The position numbers and the translations under genes are program-made. Source: Bacillus sp. (in: firmicutes) (GTDB taxonomy: Bacteria > Bacillota > Bacilli > Bacillales > Bacillaceae_J). From it: a stretch of 64,000 nucleotides of DNA. Shown here one piece after another: positions 15,777-24,377 of this stretch (position 1 is the first letter of the stretch; each line of letters starts with the position of its first letter). Below the pieces are notes generated by a model. That model saw only the letters and a program-made list of their open reading frames with translations, was not told the origin of the DNA and ran no database searches. The stretch is taken from positions 1 through 64,000 of the forward strand of contig DUSF01000037.1 of assembly GCA_012842745.1 (NCBI GenBank). Reading direction: 5' to 3'.

Positions 15777-16879
15777 TTTGTTTTGCCTCTTTTCTGCTGT
15801 ATCCTTTCTTGAATACATGCAATACATAGTAAAAAAAGCGGAAAAACTAATTGCAGTGTTAAAAAATAAAAAGGAGCAATGGTTGACAAGAAATGTGACA
15901 TCTCTTGGAGATTGTGGGCGGACCAAAACGAAAAGCTCAATAAGATGATCCCAATCGGTAATACAATTGGACGATAATCAGAAAGATTCAGCCATTGTGC
16001 CGTGCTAATCACATTTACATAATAAAATACAGCAATTTTAATGAAAGTTCCTGTTACCCATATAGCCATTACAATTGCTTCAAGGTGCTCCAAAAAATCT
16101 GCTATACTAATATAGCGAACAGCTACCATTAGAGGATATGTAAATACACCTGTTAATTCGCCAAAAAGCATGTAGACAACTACATTTGCCAACACTAAAA
16201 GAATGAGAGCACTAGCTACAGAAATCATTCCCCATTTCAAGCCCTTTTGTCGATCTTTTAAAAATGGCAAAAGAAAAGCAATCAAAAAAAATTCGCTAAA
16301 CCAACCTTGAGGAACAATTGACCCCATGAAAGAAGGCTTTATTCCATCTTCCATAACTGGGAAGATATTTTTTATTTCTAAATCCTTAAGAAGCATCACG
16401 GCAATTAACAAAAAAAGTAAAAAAACGACTGGCACCATAATTTGCGAAGCTCTGGAAATTACTTCGACTCCGCCATATACAGCAGAAGCACAGACCAATA
16501 CCATAGAACCGAGCACAACATACATCGGTGTATGGGGCAGAAATGTACCAACTACAAATTCTCCATATTCACGAATAATAATTCCGTTTATATGAAAGTA
16601 AAAAATGACATAAATAAACCCAGCAATCTTTCCAAAGAACTGACCAATGATATGATTACTATATTCAACAATACTTTCATTCGGATAGAGCTTGTTTAAT
16701 TTATAGGCGATTAAAACGACAATACATCCTACCATTGCCGCCCAAACTGGCGAAATCCACAAATCCTGTTTTGCATGTTTTACCGAAATGGCTGGAACTA
16801 AAAGAACAGCAGTGGCTACAATCGTTGGATTCATAATGATGGCCATTTGCAACGCAGATATTTTACCTTTTTCAATCAT
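15773..16879 (-). CDS. GerB-family endospore germination permease
   Basis: 368 residues with about ten membrane helices, APC superfamily. It begins MIEKGKISALQMAIIMNPTI, typical of GerAB/GerKB. The GerB subunit binds the germinant in the inner spore membrane. It is spaced 17 bp from gerA upstream and overlaps gerC downstream by 4 bp, so the operon order is A-B-C-D. A specific nutrient cannot be assigned from sequence. Confidence 0.92.
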   Translation of the reverse strand: MIEKGKISALQMAIIMNPTIVATAVLLVPAISVKHAKQDLWISPVWAAMVGCIVVLIAYKLNKLYPNESIVEYSNHIIGQFFGKIAGFIYVIFYFHINGIIIREYGEFVVGTFLPHTPMYVVLGSMVLVCASAVYGGVEVISRASQIMVPVVFLLFLLIAVMLLKDLEIKNIFPVMEDGIKPSFMGSIVPQGWFSEFFLIAFLLPFLKDRQKGLKWGMISVASALILLVLANVVVYMLFGELTGVFTYPLMVAVRYISIADFLEHLEAIVMAIWVTGTFIKIAVFYYVNVISTAQWLNLSDYRPIVLPIGIILLSFSFWSAHNLQEMSHFLSTIAPFYFLTLQLVFPLFLLCIACIQERIQQKRGKTK

Positions 16880-16896
16880 TTTTATTTGTCAACCTC

Positions 16897-18423
16897 CTAG
16901 TCAGTACCTTTGGTTGGATCCGGTTTTTGTCCAGAAGACTGCCGGTGTTTATTATAATCACCAGTTAGACGTGGGCGTGTGCGCATTGACCATATCGGTG
17001 CTCTTAAGATAACATCCTTCATTTCTTGGGCTTTCATTGGGCCTAAAGGAGAGAGGTATGGTACACCAAACGAACGAATCGAACATAGATGGACAATAAT
17101 TGAAATGATCCCAAGCATAATGCCAAGTAGCCCCAACGTACCAGCCAAAAACATGATTGGAAAGCGAATCATTCTAATTGCAATTGCCGTGTTATAGCGG
17201 GGAATAGTGAAGGAAGCAATCCCTGTAACAGCTACGACCATAACCATTGGAGCTGAAACGAGGCCAGCTGAAACTGCAGCTTGGCCAATGACTAAAGCTC
17301 CAACAATACTTACTGCAGCGCCAACCTGTTTCGGTAAACGAATTCCCGCTTCCCGCAATGCTTCGAACGTAATTTCCATTAAAAGAGCTTCGATTAGGGC
17401 TGGAAAAGGAATTTCTTCTCTTGATTTAGCCATGCTTAGCAAAAGTGTTGTTGGGATCATTTCTTGATGAAACGTAAGAATGGCTATATAGATTGACGGA
17501 AGCAATAAGGCAATCAATAGAAATCCATACCGTAACCAACGAATTAACGTACCAATTAAAAAACGTTGGTAATAATCCTCAGCCGACTGAAGCAGAGAAT
17601 ATAAGGTTGTTGGCACAATGATTGAAAAAGGTGTTCCATCCACTAAAATCGCAACTCTTCCTTCAAGTAGGTTTGCGGTCGCCACATCAGGCCTTTCCGT
17701 ATTTAAAACTTGTGGGAATGGTGAAAACGGATGGTCCTCAATAAATTCCTCAATATAACCGCTTTCGAGAACGGCATCTATATCAATGCGCTGAAGGCGG
17801 CTCTCAACCTCCTCTATTAAGGTAGGGTCTGCAAGTCCCTCAATGTAAGCAATGATAACTTGTGTCTGGCTATACCGACCAATTTTCATTGATTTCAGTT
17901 TAAGTTTTGGACTTTTCACTTTTCTTCGTAAAAGTGCAGTATTAACCGTTATTGTTTCCGAAAAGCCTTCCCGTGGACCACGAACAACAGGCTCAGCGGA
18001 CGGTTCTTCAATAGCTCGCTTTTCCCACTTTGCTAAGCCAAGCGAAATCCCAACACTTTGCTTATCAATAAAAATAGTCGGATTTCCTGTTGAAATTTGT
18101 TCAATAACCTCTGCCATTGTTTTTACTTCACTTATGCTTGATACTGGCAGCTTCTGTTCAAGAATTCCTTTAAAAATGGCTTCATCTTTATATGATTGCT
18201 GCATAAGTGGGAAAAGTACACTCTGGTCGATTTCCTCTGTATTTACAAGGCCATCAATATATATTAAGATTGCCTTTGTTTTATTATTAATTGTAAAAGA
18301 GCGAAAGATTACATCTGAGCAATCCTTATACACTGATTTCAATGATTGTAAATTTTCTTCTAAGTTCTTTGATAAAGCTTCCTGCTGTGAAGTAGTATTA
18401 TTTTTTGAATTTTTGAAAAGCAT
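16897..18423 (-). CDS. GerA-family spore germination protein
   Basis: 508 residues: a large hydrophilic N-terminal region (~1-290) with DVIFRSFTINNKTKAILIYIDGL and ILVDGTPFSIIVPTTL, then four to five membrane helices (~300-460) with the conserved IPFPALIEALLMEITFEALREAGIRLPK motif. A short basic C-terminal tail ends the protein. GerA subunits assemble as ion channels opened when the receptor senses nutrients. First gene of the A-B-C-D operon. The 200 bp upstream was scanned for a sigma-G promoter and none was convincing. Confidence 0.93.
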   Translation of the reverse strand: MLFKNSKNNTTSQQEALSKNLEENLQSLKSVYKDCSDVIFRSFTINNKTKAILIYIDGLVNTEEIDQSVLFPLMQQSYKDEAIFKGILEQKLPVSSISEVKTMAEVIEQISTGNPTIFIDKQSVGISLGLAKWEKRAIEEPSAEPVVRGPREGFSETITVNTALLRRKVKSPKLKLKSMKIGRYSQTQVIIAYIEGLADPTLIEEVESRLQRIDIDAVLESGYIEEFIEDHPFSPFPQVLNTERPDVATANLLEGRVAILVDGTPFSIIVPTTLYSLLQSAEDYYQRFLIGTLIRWLRYGFLLIALLLPSIYIAILTFHQEMIPTTLLLSMAKSREEIPFPALIEALLMEITFEALREAGIRLPKQVGAAVSIVGALVIGQAAVSAGLVSAPMVMVVAVTGIASFTIPRYNTAIAIRMIRFPIMFLAGTLGLLGIMLGIISIIVHLCSIRSFGVPYLSPLGPMKAQEMKDVILRAPIWSMRTRPRLTGDYNKHRQSSGQKPDPTKGTD

Positions 18424-18585
18424 CGTAAATCTCCTCGATTCTATCTATTTTCCAATATAGAATGTGAGACCACTAACATAATAAAGTGTTTAGTCACCAT
18501 TTTTAAATTGACTTGGTACTCGTAATCGTATATATTTCCTAGTTATTTTTTCCATTTGGCTTAAAATTATACAACTGAACTCAGC

Positions 18586-18621
18586 AAAAAAATGCCGAAG
18601 AATAAATCTACGGCATTTTTT
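18586..18621 (-). terminator. Terminator at the end of the leucine-degradation operon
   Basis: AAAAATGCCG and CGGCATTTTT flank a 13-nt loop; A- and T-runs on both sides make it usable in both directions. It lies immediately after scoB. Confidence 0.85.
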
Positions 18622-19293
18622 CTAAAACGCTTCTAGCTTTATATTATCACATACATTAAGTGGGGCTTCAGTGCATGCAATGATATCCTCAATTGTGTAG
18701 CCTGTTGCTACTTCCACCAATTTTAATCCTTTCTCAGTCACATCGATGACAGCACGGTCTGTAATAATCCGATTGACAACACCTTGCCCTGTTAATGGTA
18801 AGGAACATTCATTTAAAATTTTGGGGGCACCGTCTTTATTGACATGGTCCATAATGACTACAATTCTTTTTGCACCATGAACTAAGTCCATGGCCCCCCC
18901 CATTCCTTTAATCATTTTTCCTGGAATCATCCAGTTTGCAAGGTCACCTTTTGCGGAAACTTCCATGCCGCCAAGAATAGCAATGTCAATATGGCCTCCA
19001 CGAATCATCGCAAACGATTCAGAGCTATCGAAATAGGAGGCACCTCGAAGTGCAGTAACCGTTTCTTTTCCTGCATTAATTAAATCAGGGTCTACCTCAT
19101 CTTCGGTAGGGTAAGGCCCTATACCAAGTAAACCATTTTCAGATTGTAATACAACTTGCTTTCCATCTGGAATATAATTAGCAACCATCGTTGGCATTCC
19201 GATTCCTAAATTGACATAGTAGCCGCTTTCGATTTCTTTTTCTGCACGTCTAGCAATTTTTTCTCTCGTTGATGGCTTATTTGTACTGGACAT
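18622..19293 (-). CDS. scoB: 3-oxoacid CoA-transferase subunit B
   Basis: 223 residues. The catalytic Glu is in [11 protein letters not shown] (~50-60), and [15 protein letters not shown] is the family core. With subunit A it moves CoA from succinyl-CoA to acetoacetate (or a related 3-oxoacid), allowing use of acetoacetate released by HMG-CoA lyase. It is the last gene of the operon, 22 bp after scoA, and is followed by a terminator. Confidence 0.92.
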   Translation of the reverse strand: MSSTNKPSTREKIARRAEKEIESGYYVNLGIGMPTMVANYIPDGKQVVLQSENGLLGIGPYPTEDEVDPDLINAGKETVTALRGASYFDSSESFAMIRGGHIDIAILGGMEVSAKGDLANWMIPGKMIKGMGGAMDLVHGAKRIVVIMDHVNKDGAPKILNECSLPLTGQGVVNRIITDRAVIDVTEKGLKLVEVATGYTIEDIIACTEAPLNVCDNIKLEAF

Positions 19294-19315
19294 TTTCTTC
19301 TCCCCCTTCTATTGA

Positions 19316-20005
19316 TTACTTTTGCACTGTTAATCTTTCTATCTTCTTCTGCTGCTTCCCAACAATCAGCTTTTGAACATAAACACTAGGCGTATGGATT
19401 TGATCCGGATCTAACTCGCCAATTTCCACCAATTCTTCAACCTCTGCAATCGTAATCTTTCCCGCAGCAGCAATCATCGGATTAAAGTTTCTAGCAGTCT
19501 TGTTGTACATAAGATTACCCATTTTATCTCCTTTATAAGCGCGCACTAGCGAGAAATCAGCGGTCATACCTTTTTCAAGCAAGTACGCTTTCCCATCAAA
19601 CTCCCTGACTTCTTTTCCTTCGGCAATTGGTGTTCCAACTCCGGCAGGTGTATAGAAGGCTGGAATTCCTGCCCCACCTGCACGAATTCGTTCAGCAAGT
19701 GTTCCTTGCGGAACAAGCTCCACTTCCATTTCACCTGTGAGTACTTGTCGTTCAAATTCTTTATTTTCGCCTACATAAGAACCAATCATTTTTTTAATCT
19801 GTTTATTTTTTAATAGTAATCCAAGCCCCCAATCATCAACGCCACAGTTGTTAGAGATGACGGTAAGATCTTTAATACCTGTTTCAACTAAAGCAAGAAT
19901 TAAGTTTTCTGGAATTCCGACTAACCCGAAGCCTCCAACCATAATGGTTGCACCGTCTTTAATGTCATTCACAGCATCTATAAAAGATGTAAGGATTGGT
20001 TTCAA
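19316..20005 (-). CDS. scoA: 3-oxoacid CoA-transferase subunit A
   Basis: 229 residues with the CoA-transferase family I signature [19 protein letters not shown] (~18-36) and [15 protein letters not shown]. Forms the heterodimer with ScoB. It lies between the acyl-CoA carboxylase beta subunit (42 bp upstream) and scoB. In this operon it should consume the acetoacetate made by the HMG-CoA lyase. Confidence 0.92.
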   Translation of the reverse strand: MKPILTSFIDAVNDIKDGATIMVGGFGLVGIPENLILALVETGIKDLTVISNNCGVDDWGLGLLLKNKQIKKMIGSYVGENKEFERQVLTGEMEVELVPQGTLAERIRAGGAGIPAFYTPAGVGTPIAEGKEVREFDGKAYLLEKGMTADFSLVRAYKGDKMGNLMYNKTARNFNPMIAAAGKITIAEVEELVEIGELDPDQIHTPSVYVQKLIVGKQQKKIERLTVQK

Positions 20006-20047
20006 TGAATTTCACTCCCCATATAATAATTGCTTGTTTTTACTCTT

Positions 20048-21586
20048 TTACACTGGATATACACCATGCTTACGGTCAGTAAATACTTGATATTTCGAGG
20101 CGTAGGTTTCTAATCGATTCACTAATTCTTCACGTAAGCTGTTAGGTTCTACAATGCCATCGATAATCATTTCAGAAGCTAATCGGTAAATATCAATATC
20201 CTCTCTATATTCATCACGTTTTTGCTCTATGAAAGCTGAACGCTCTTCTTCTGGCAGTGAGGCGATTTTATTAGCATAAACTGCGTTGACTGCAGCTTCT
20301 GGCCCCATGACGGCAATTTGCGCTGATGGCAGGGCAATACAGCAATCAGGCTCAAAGGCAGGACCTGCCATGGCGTAAAGGCCAGCACCATATGCTTTTC
20401 GAACGATGACAGAAATTTTCGGTACAGTTGCCTCACTCATTGCTGAAATCATTTTAGCACCATGACGAATAATACCAGCGCGCTCAACCTTCGTGCCGAT
20501 CATAAACCCAGGTATATCAGCAAGGAACAAGAGTGGAATGTGGTACGCATCACATAATGTGATAAATTTAGCTGCTTTATCAGCGGAATCATGGAATAAT
20601 ACCCCACCTTTTACCCGTGGTTGGTTCGCAATTATACCAATTGGCTGACCGTTCATTCTTGCAAGCCCGGTAATGATTTCAGGAGCAAAAAGCTTTTTAA
20701 TCTCACAAAAAGAATCCTCGTCAATAATACGCTCAATTAAATCGTGCATGTTAAACGGTGCATTTTGATTTTCTGGAATAATATCAGCAATCGATTTTTC
20801 GAAATGCTTTGGTGAAATTGACTCAGCTACTGTTGGCTTTTCTTTGTAGTTTTGCGGAAAATATGATAAGTAGCGACGAGCAAAGTTTAGTGCTTCTTCT
20901 TCTGTTTTTACTAAAACATCCCCACAGCCTGAAACCGAACAATGCATTTTCGCTCCGCCCATTTCTTCAAGGGTTACTTTTTCCCCTATCACCATTTCAG
21001 CCATGCGTGGGGAGCCTAAATACATCGAAGCGTTCCCTTCCACCATGACAACAATATCGCAAAAAGCTGGGATATAAGCTCCACCCGCTGCAGATGGTCC
21101 GAACAATAAACAAACTTGCGGAACTTTTCCAGATAGTTTGACTTGGTTATAAAAAATTCGGCCTGCGCCACGTCTGCCTGGAAACATTTCGATTTGGTCG
21201 GTAATTCGAGCACCCGCAGAATCTACTAAATATAGCATTGGTACTTGAAGTTTTTCAGCTGTTTCTTGAATGCGGATAATTTTTTCGACTGTCCGCGCCC
21301 CCCAAGAACCTGCTTTTACTGTAGAATCATTTGCCATGACACAAACGGTTTTGCCATTGATTTTTCCGATACCCGTAACAACCCCATCAGCTGGAAGACC
21401 GTCATCTAAACAATTCGCAAAGAAAGCATCTTCCACTTTTATCCCATCATCAAATAATAGCTCTAGGCGGTTTCGAACAAACAGCTTTCCTTTTTCAGCA
21501 TTTTTTTCATGGTAGGTCCTAGCGCCGCCTTTTTTGATTTGTTCAATCCGCTCTTGTAGTGTTTGTTTTGTTTCCATAATAATCAT
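20048..21586 (-). CDS. Acyl-CoA carboxylase carboxyltransferase (methylcrotonyl-CoA carboxylase type, YngE-like)
   Basis: 512 residues with both carboxyltransferase halves. The N-half includes ARITDQIEMFPGRRGAGRIF and the oxyanion Gly pair FGPSAAGGAYIPAFCD; the C-half includes GGVLFHDSADKAAKFI and RKAYGAGLYAMAG. Together with the stand-alone biotin carboxylase and the 72-residue carrier upstream it would make a three-part carboxylase. The neighbours (isovaleryl-type dehydrogenase, HMG-CoA lyase) point to 3-methylcrotonyl-CoA as substrate. ATG 21586 overlaps the lyase stop; GGGAGG is just upstream, and ATG 21577 is an alternative. Confidence 0.88.
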   Translation of the reverse strand: MIIMETKQTLQERIEQIKKGGARTYHEKNAEKGKLFVRNRLELLFDDGIKVEDAFFANCLDDGLPADGVVTGIGKINGKTVCVMANDSTVKAGSWGARTVEKIIRIQETAEKLQVPMLYLVDSAGARITDQIEMFPGRRGAGRIFYNQVKLSGKVPQVCLLFGPSAAGGAYIPAFCDIVVMVEGNASMYLGSPRMAEMVIGEKVTLEEMGGAKMHCSVSGCGDVLVKTEEEALNFARRYLSYFPQNYKEKPTVAESISPKHFEKSIADIIPENQNAPFNMHDLIERIIDEDSFCEIKKLFAPEIITGLARMNGQPIGIIANQPRVKGGVLFHDSADKAAKFITLCDAYHIPLLFLADIPGFMIGTKVERAGIIRHGAKMISAMSEATVPKISVIVRKAYGAGLYAMAGPAFEPDCCIALPSAQIAVMGPEAAVNAVYANKIASLPEEERSAFIEQKRDEYREDIDIYRLASEMIIDGIVEPNSLREELVNRLETYASKYQVFTDRKHGVYPV

Positions 21587-22500
21587 CAGTCCTCCCCCTT
21601 TGTTTTACTTCTTTCTATTTGTATTGTATGACTTGGGAGCAGTCTCCCTAATTTTTCTTCTATAAAAATAGCAGCCTTGATAAGTTGGTCACGATTAATT
21701 CCCGTTTCAATCCCCATTTTTTCAAGCATATAATGAAGATCATCTGTCGCAAGATTACCAGATGCTCCAGGGGCATATGGACAGCCACCAAGGCCCCCTA
21801 ATGAACTATCAAAGTTCGTTATTCCGAGAGTAAGAGCGACAAGTACATTAACCAACGCCGTCCCTCTTGTATTGTGAAAATGCATTGCTATTTTTTCCTT
21901 CGGGAAACATTTAATCACATCTGACAGAACTTCCTCGACTTGTTTCGGATTGGCAACACCAATCGTGTCCCCTAATGAAAGCTCATGAATCCCCATAGTA
22001 AATAATTGCTCTGAAACTGATAGAACCGAATCTATAGAAATTTCACCTTCATAAGGGCATCCAAAAACGGTAGATACATAGCCACGTACAGTTTTCCCAG
22101 CCGCCAAGGCTTCTTCTATGACTGGCTTTAAGACTGGATATGTTTCCGCTATTGATTTATTAATGTTTTTAAGGTTATGTGTTTCCGATGCCGACATAAA
22201 CACGGCAACTTCATCAACATTTGCTTCAAGCGCTCCTTCTAGTCCTCTTTCATTTGGAACTAGAGCTGCATAAGTTATATCATTTTTCCGATGAATGGAT
22301 GTCGCCACTTTCATGGCATCAGCTAATTGCGGAATCCATTTTGGATTTACAAACGAAGTAATTTCGATATATGATAGGCCCGTTTCAGAAAGCATATGAA
22401 TCCACTCAATTTTATCTTCTGTTTGAATAAATTGTTTTTCATTTTGCAGGCCATCCCTTGGACCCACTTCTTTAATAGTTACTGAGCTTGGAAGGTTCAT
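21586..22500 (-). CDS. mvaB: Hydroxymethylglutaryl-CoA lyase
   Basis: 304 residues of the DRE-TIM metallolyase superfamily. The metal/catalytic motif is VGPRDGLQNE (~12-21), HFHNTRG supplies metal-binding His, and GGLGGCPYAPGASGN contains the catalytic Cys of HMG-CoA lyases. Cleaves HMG-CoA to acetyl-CoA and acetoacetate, the last step of leucine breakdown. Equivalent to YngG. A direct-repeat array lies just upstream. The methylglutaconyl-CoA hydratase that normally accompanies it in yng operons is missing. Confidence 0.92.
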   Translation of the reverse strand: MNLPSSVTIKEVGPRDGLQNEKQFIQTEDKIEWIHMLSETGLSYIEITSFVNPKWIPQLADAMKVATSIHRKNDITYAALVPNERGLEGALEANVDEVAVFMSASETHNLKNINKSIAETYPVLKPVIEEALAAGKTVRGYVSTVFGCPYEGEISIDSVLSVSEQLFTMGIHELSLGDTIGVANPKQVEEVLSDVIKCFPKEKIAMHFHNTRGTALVNVLVALTLGITNFDSSLGGLGGCPYAPGASGNLATDDLHYMLEKMGIETGINRDQLIKAAIFIEEKLGRLLPSHTIQIERSKTKGED

Positions 22501-22575
22501 CGTAACCGTCCTTTCATTTTGCCTTTGACGTGTAAACTTTATGGGTAAAATTTAGTTTCTGTCCCCATTTAGTAC

Positions 22576-22668
22576 TTTATTGTCAGGTAAATGGATTTTA
22601 TTGTCCTAGAATCAATTTTATTGTCCAGAAGCCGTTATTTATTGTCCGAAAATCATAGTTTATTGTCC
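22576..22668. repeat. Five phased TTTATTGTCC repeats, period 20-21 bp
   Basis: Copies start at 22576 (TTTATTGTCA), 22597, 22617, 22638 and 22659 (TTTATTGTCC). The spacers of 10-11 bp are unrelated to each other. The period of about two helical turns puts every copy on one DNA face. The array fills the 178-bp gap between the BCCP and HMG-CoA lyase genes, so in the transcript it reads as GGACAATAAA. Function unknown; a regulator-binding array, RNA element or interspersed repeat are all possible. Confidence 0.85.
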
Positions 22669-22678
22669 GTTTGCCATA

Positions 22679-22897
22679 TTATACCTGCTCAATGACAAGT
22701 AAGGCATCTTCCTCGTTGACAAAGTCGCCTTCATTAATCTTTACTTCTTTCACTGTGCCGCTTACTTCTGCAGCAATTGGGATTTCCATTTTCATAGACT
22801 CTAAAATGACGACGTCTTGACCTTCTGTAATAGTGTCCCCTTCTGTTACTAATACTTTCCATACATTTCCTGCCATATTTGATTGAATGATTGCCAT
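22679..22897 (-). CDS. Biotin carboxyl carrier protein (YngHB-like)
   Basis: 72 residues forming one lipoyl/biotinyl domain. The biotinylated Lys lies in ESMKMEIP (~34-41). The length is that of a minimal stand-alone carrier, unlike the ~160-residue AccB. It lies 43 bp after the biotin carboxylase gene and should shuttle carboxybiotin to the carboxyltransferase. Needs biotinylation by BirA, whose candidate operator is at 61829. Confidence 0.92.
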   Translation of the reverse strand: MAIIQSNMAGNVWKVLVTEGDTITEGQDVVILESMKMEIPIAAEVSGTVKEVKINEGDFVNEEDALLVIEQV

Positions 22898-22940
22898 TTT
22901 AAATCCCCCTACTTTTCCTATTAGTATTCTTAACTAACTA

Positions 22941-24293
22941 TCATTTTGTTACTTTTTGCATAATATATTTTTCTACAAATTGAGTAGTAGTGTCCCCGTT
23001 TTGAAAAGCTTCATGTGTGAGTACCTGTTGCAGCATTGGAATATTCGTTTTAATACCTTCAATCTTATAATCTTCTAAAGCTGCTTTTATGCGACGAATC
23101 GCATCAACTCTTGATGGAGCTGAAACGACGAGCTTCGCAATCATCGGATCATAGAATGGAGTGACTGTTGACGATTCATGAACAGCTAACTCGTGACGAA
23201 CACCTTCACCAGACGGCAACTCAAATCTAGTAATCGTTCCTGGTGACGGAAAAAATGTATTCGGATCTTCTGCATAGATACGAACTTCAATCGCATGCCC
23301 TTCTCGTTTAATATCTTCCTGTGACCAACGCAATTTTTCGCCGCTAGCAACTCTTAGCTGCTCCTCGACTAAGTCAAGGTCGGTAATTTCTTCGGTCACC
23401 GGATGCTCGACTTGCAATCTCGTATTCATTTCTAAAAAATAAAAATTCTTATCTTCATCTACTAAAAATTCGATTGTACCAGCATTATGATAGCCGATTG
23501 CTTGTGCTGCCTTTACAGCCGTCTCCCCCATCTTCCTTCTTGTCATTTCATCTAAAAATGGCGACGGCGCTTCCTCTACAACTTTTTGATGGCGGCGTTG
23601 GATTGAACATTCGCGTTCCCATAAATACACGCAATTCCCGGACTTGTCAGCCAAAAGCTGAATTTCGATATGCCTTGGATTTTCTATATATTTTTCAATG
23701 TACATATCACCATTTCCGAAAAACATTTGTGCTCTTTTTTGATTTCCCTCAAATGCTTTCGTTAGTTCTTCACTATTATGAACAATTTGCATGCCAATTC
23801 CACCGCCGCCGGCACTAGCTTTCAACATGACGGGATAGCCAATTTTTTCGGCAACAAGAACCGCTTCGAAAACATCTGCCAATGCCGCTTCTGTTCCTGG
23901 TACAACCGGAACACCAGCATGTAACATTGATATTCTCGCTGCAACTTTACTACCCATTTTTTCAATGACTTCAGCTGTTGGTCCGATAAAAACAATTCCA
24001 GCTTCCGTACATTTTCTTGCAAATTCGGAGTTTTCACTTAATAGCCCGTAACCTGGATGAACCGCTTCTGCACCCGTTTCTTTAGCTATCTCAATGATTT
24101 TTTCCATTTGTAAATAGCTTTCATGAACACGCGGTTTTCCAATACAGTAGCTTTCATCCGCCATTTTTACATGTGGTGCATCCGCATCCGCTTCTGAAAA
24201 AATTGCAACCGTTTGAATCCCCATTTTTTTGCAAGTACGAATAATGCGCGCTGCGATTTCGCCGCGATTGGCAATTAATATTTTCGTGAACAA
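22941..24293 (-). CDS. Biotin carboxylase subunit of acyl-CoA carboxylase (YngHA-like)
   Basis: ~450 residues. I choose TTG 24293 (FTKILIANRGEIAARI), five bases after GGGGGAG; a frame from 24323 lacks a ribosome binding site. Biotin carboxylase N-domain ~1-115; ATP-grasp domain with the Gly-rich loop KASAGGGGIGM, YIEKYIENPRHIEIQ and EMNTRLQVEHPVTE; C-domain to the end. It carboxylates biotin on the small carrier encoded next. A likely second copy relative to housekeeping accC, dedicated to the leucine operon. Confidence 0.9.
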   Translation of the reverse strand: MFTKILIANRGEIAARIIRTCKKMGIQTVAIFSEADADAPHVKMADESYCIGKPRVHESYLQMEKIIEIAKETGAEAVHPGYGLLSENSEFARKCTEAGIVFIGPTAEVIEKMGSKVAARISMLHAGVPVVPGTEAALADVFEAVLVAEKIGYPVMLKASAGGGGIGMQIVHNSEELTKAFEGNQKRAQMFFGNGDMYIEKYIENPRHIEIQLLADKSGNCVYLWERECSIQRRHQKVVEEAPSPFLDEMTRRKMGETAVKAAQAIGYHNAGTIEFLVDEDKNFYFLEMNTRLQVEHPVTEEITDLDLVEEQLRVASGEKLRWSQEDIKREGHAIEVRIYAEDPNTFFPSPGTITRFELPSGEGVRHELAVHESSTVTPFYDPMIAKLVVSAPSRVDAIRRIKAALEDYKIEGIKTNIPMLQQVLTHEAFQNGDTTTQFVEKYIMQKVTK

Positions 24294-24377
24294 AATTGCT
24301 CCCCCTTTTATGATAGAAGACAAACCTTTTAGTAAAGGTTGTCCTCTATTTGTTCATCTTCTTTTTGAATCAATCGA

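Noticed and set aside
17852-18460. 202-codon open frame on the plus strand
   Set aside because: Fully antisense to gerA, no ribosome binding site or recognisable protein; a shadow frame. The same applies to long antisense frames over the MCP, parC, scoA and carboxyltransferase genes.
18424-18600. Sigma-G promoter for the ger operon
   Set aside because: No TGnATA / CATACTA pair with 17-18 bp spacing could be found on the minus strand.
22576-22668. Possible CRISPR array
   Set aside because: Conserved unit is only 10 bp, spacers 10-11 bp, and no cas gene is near.
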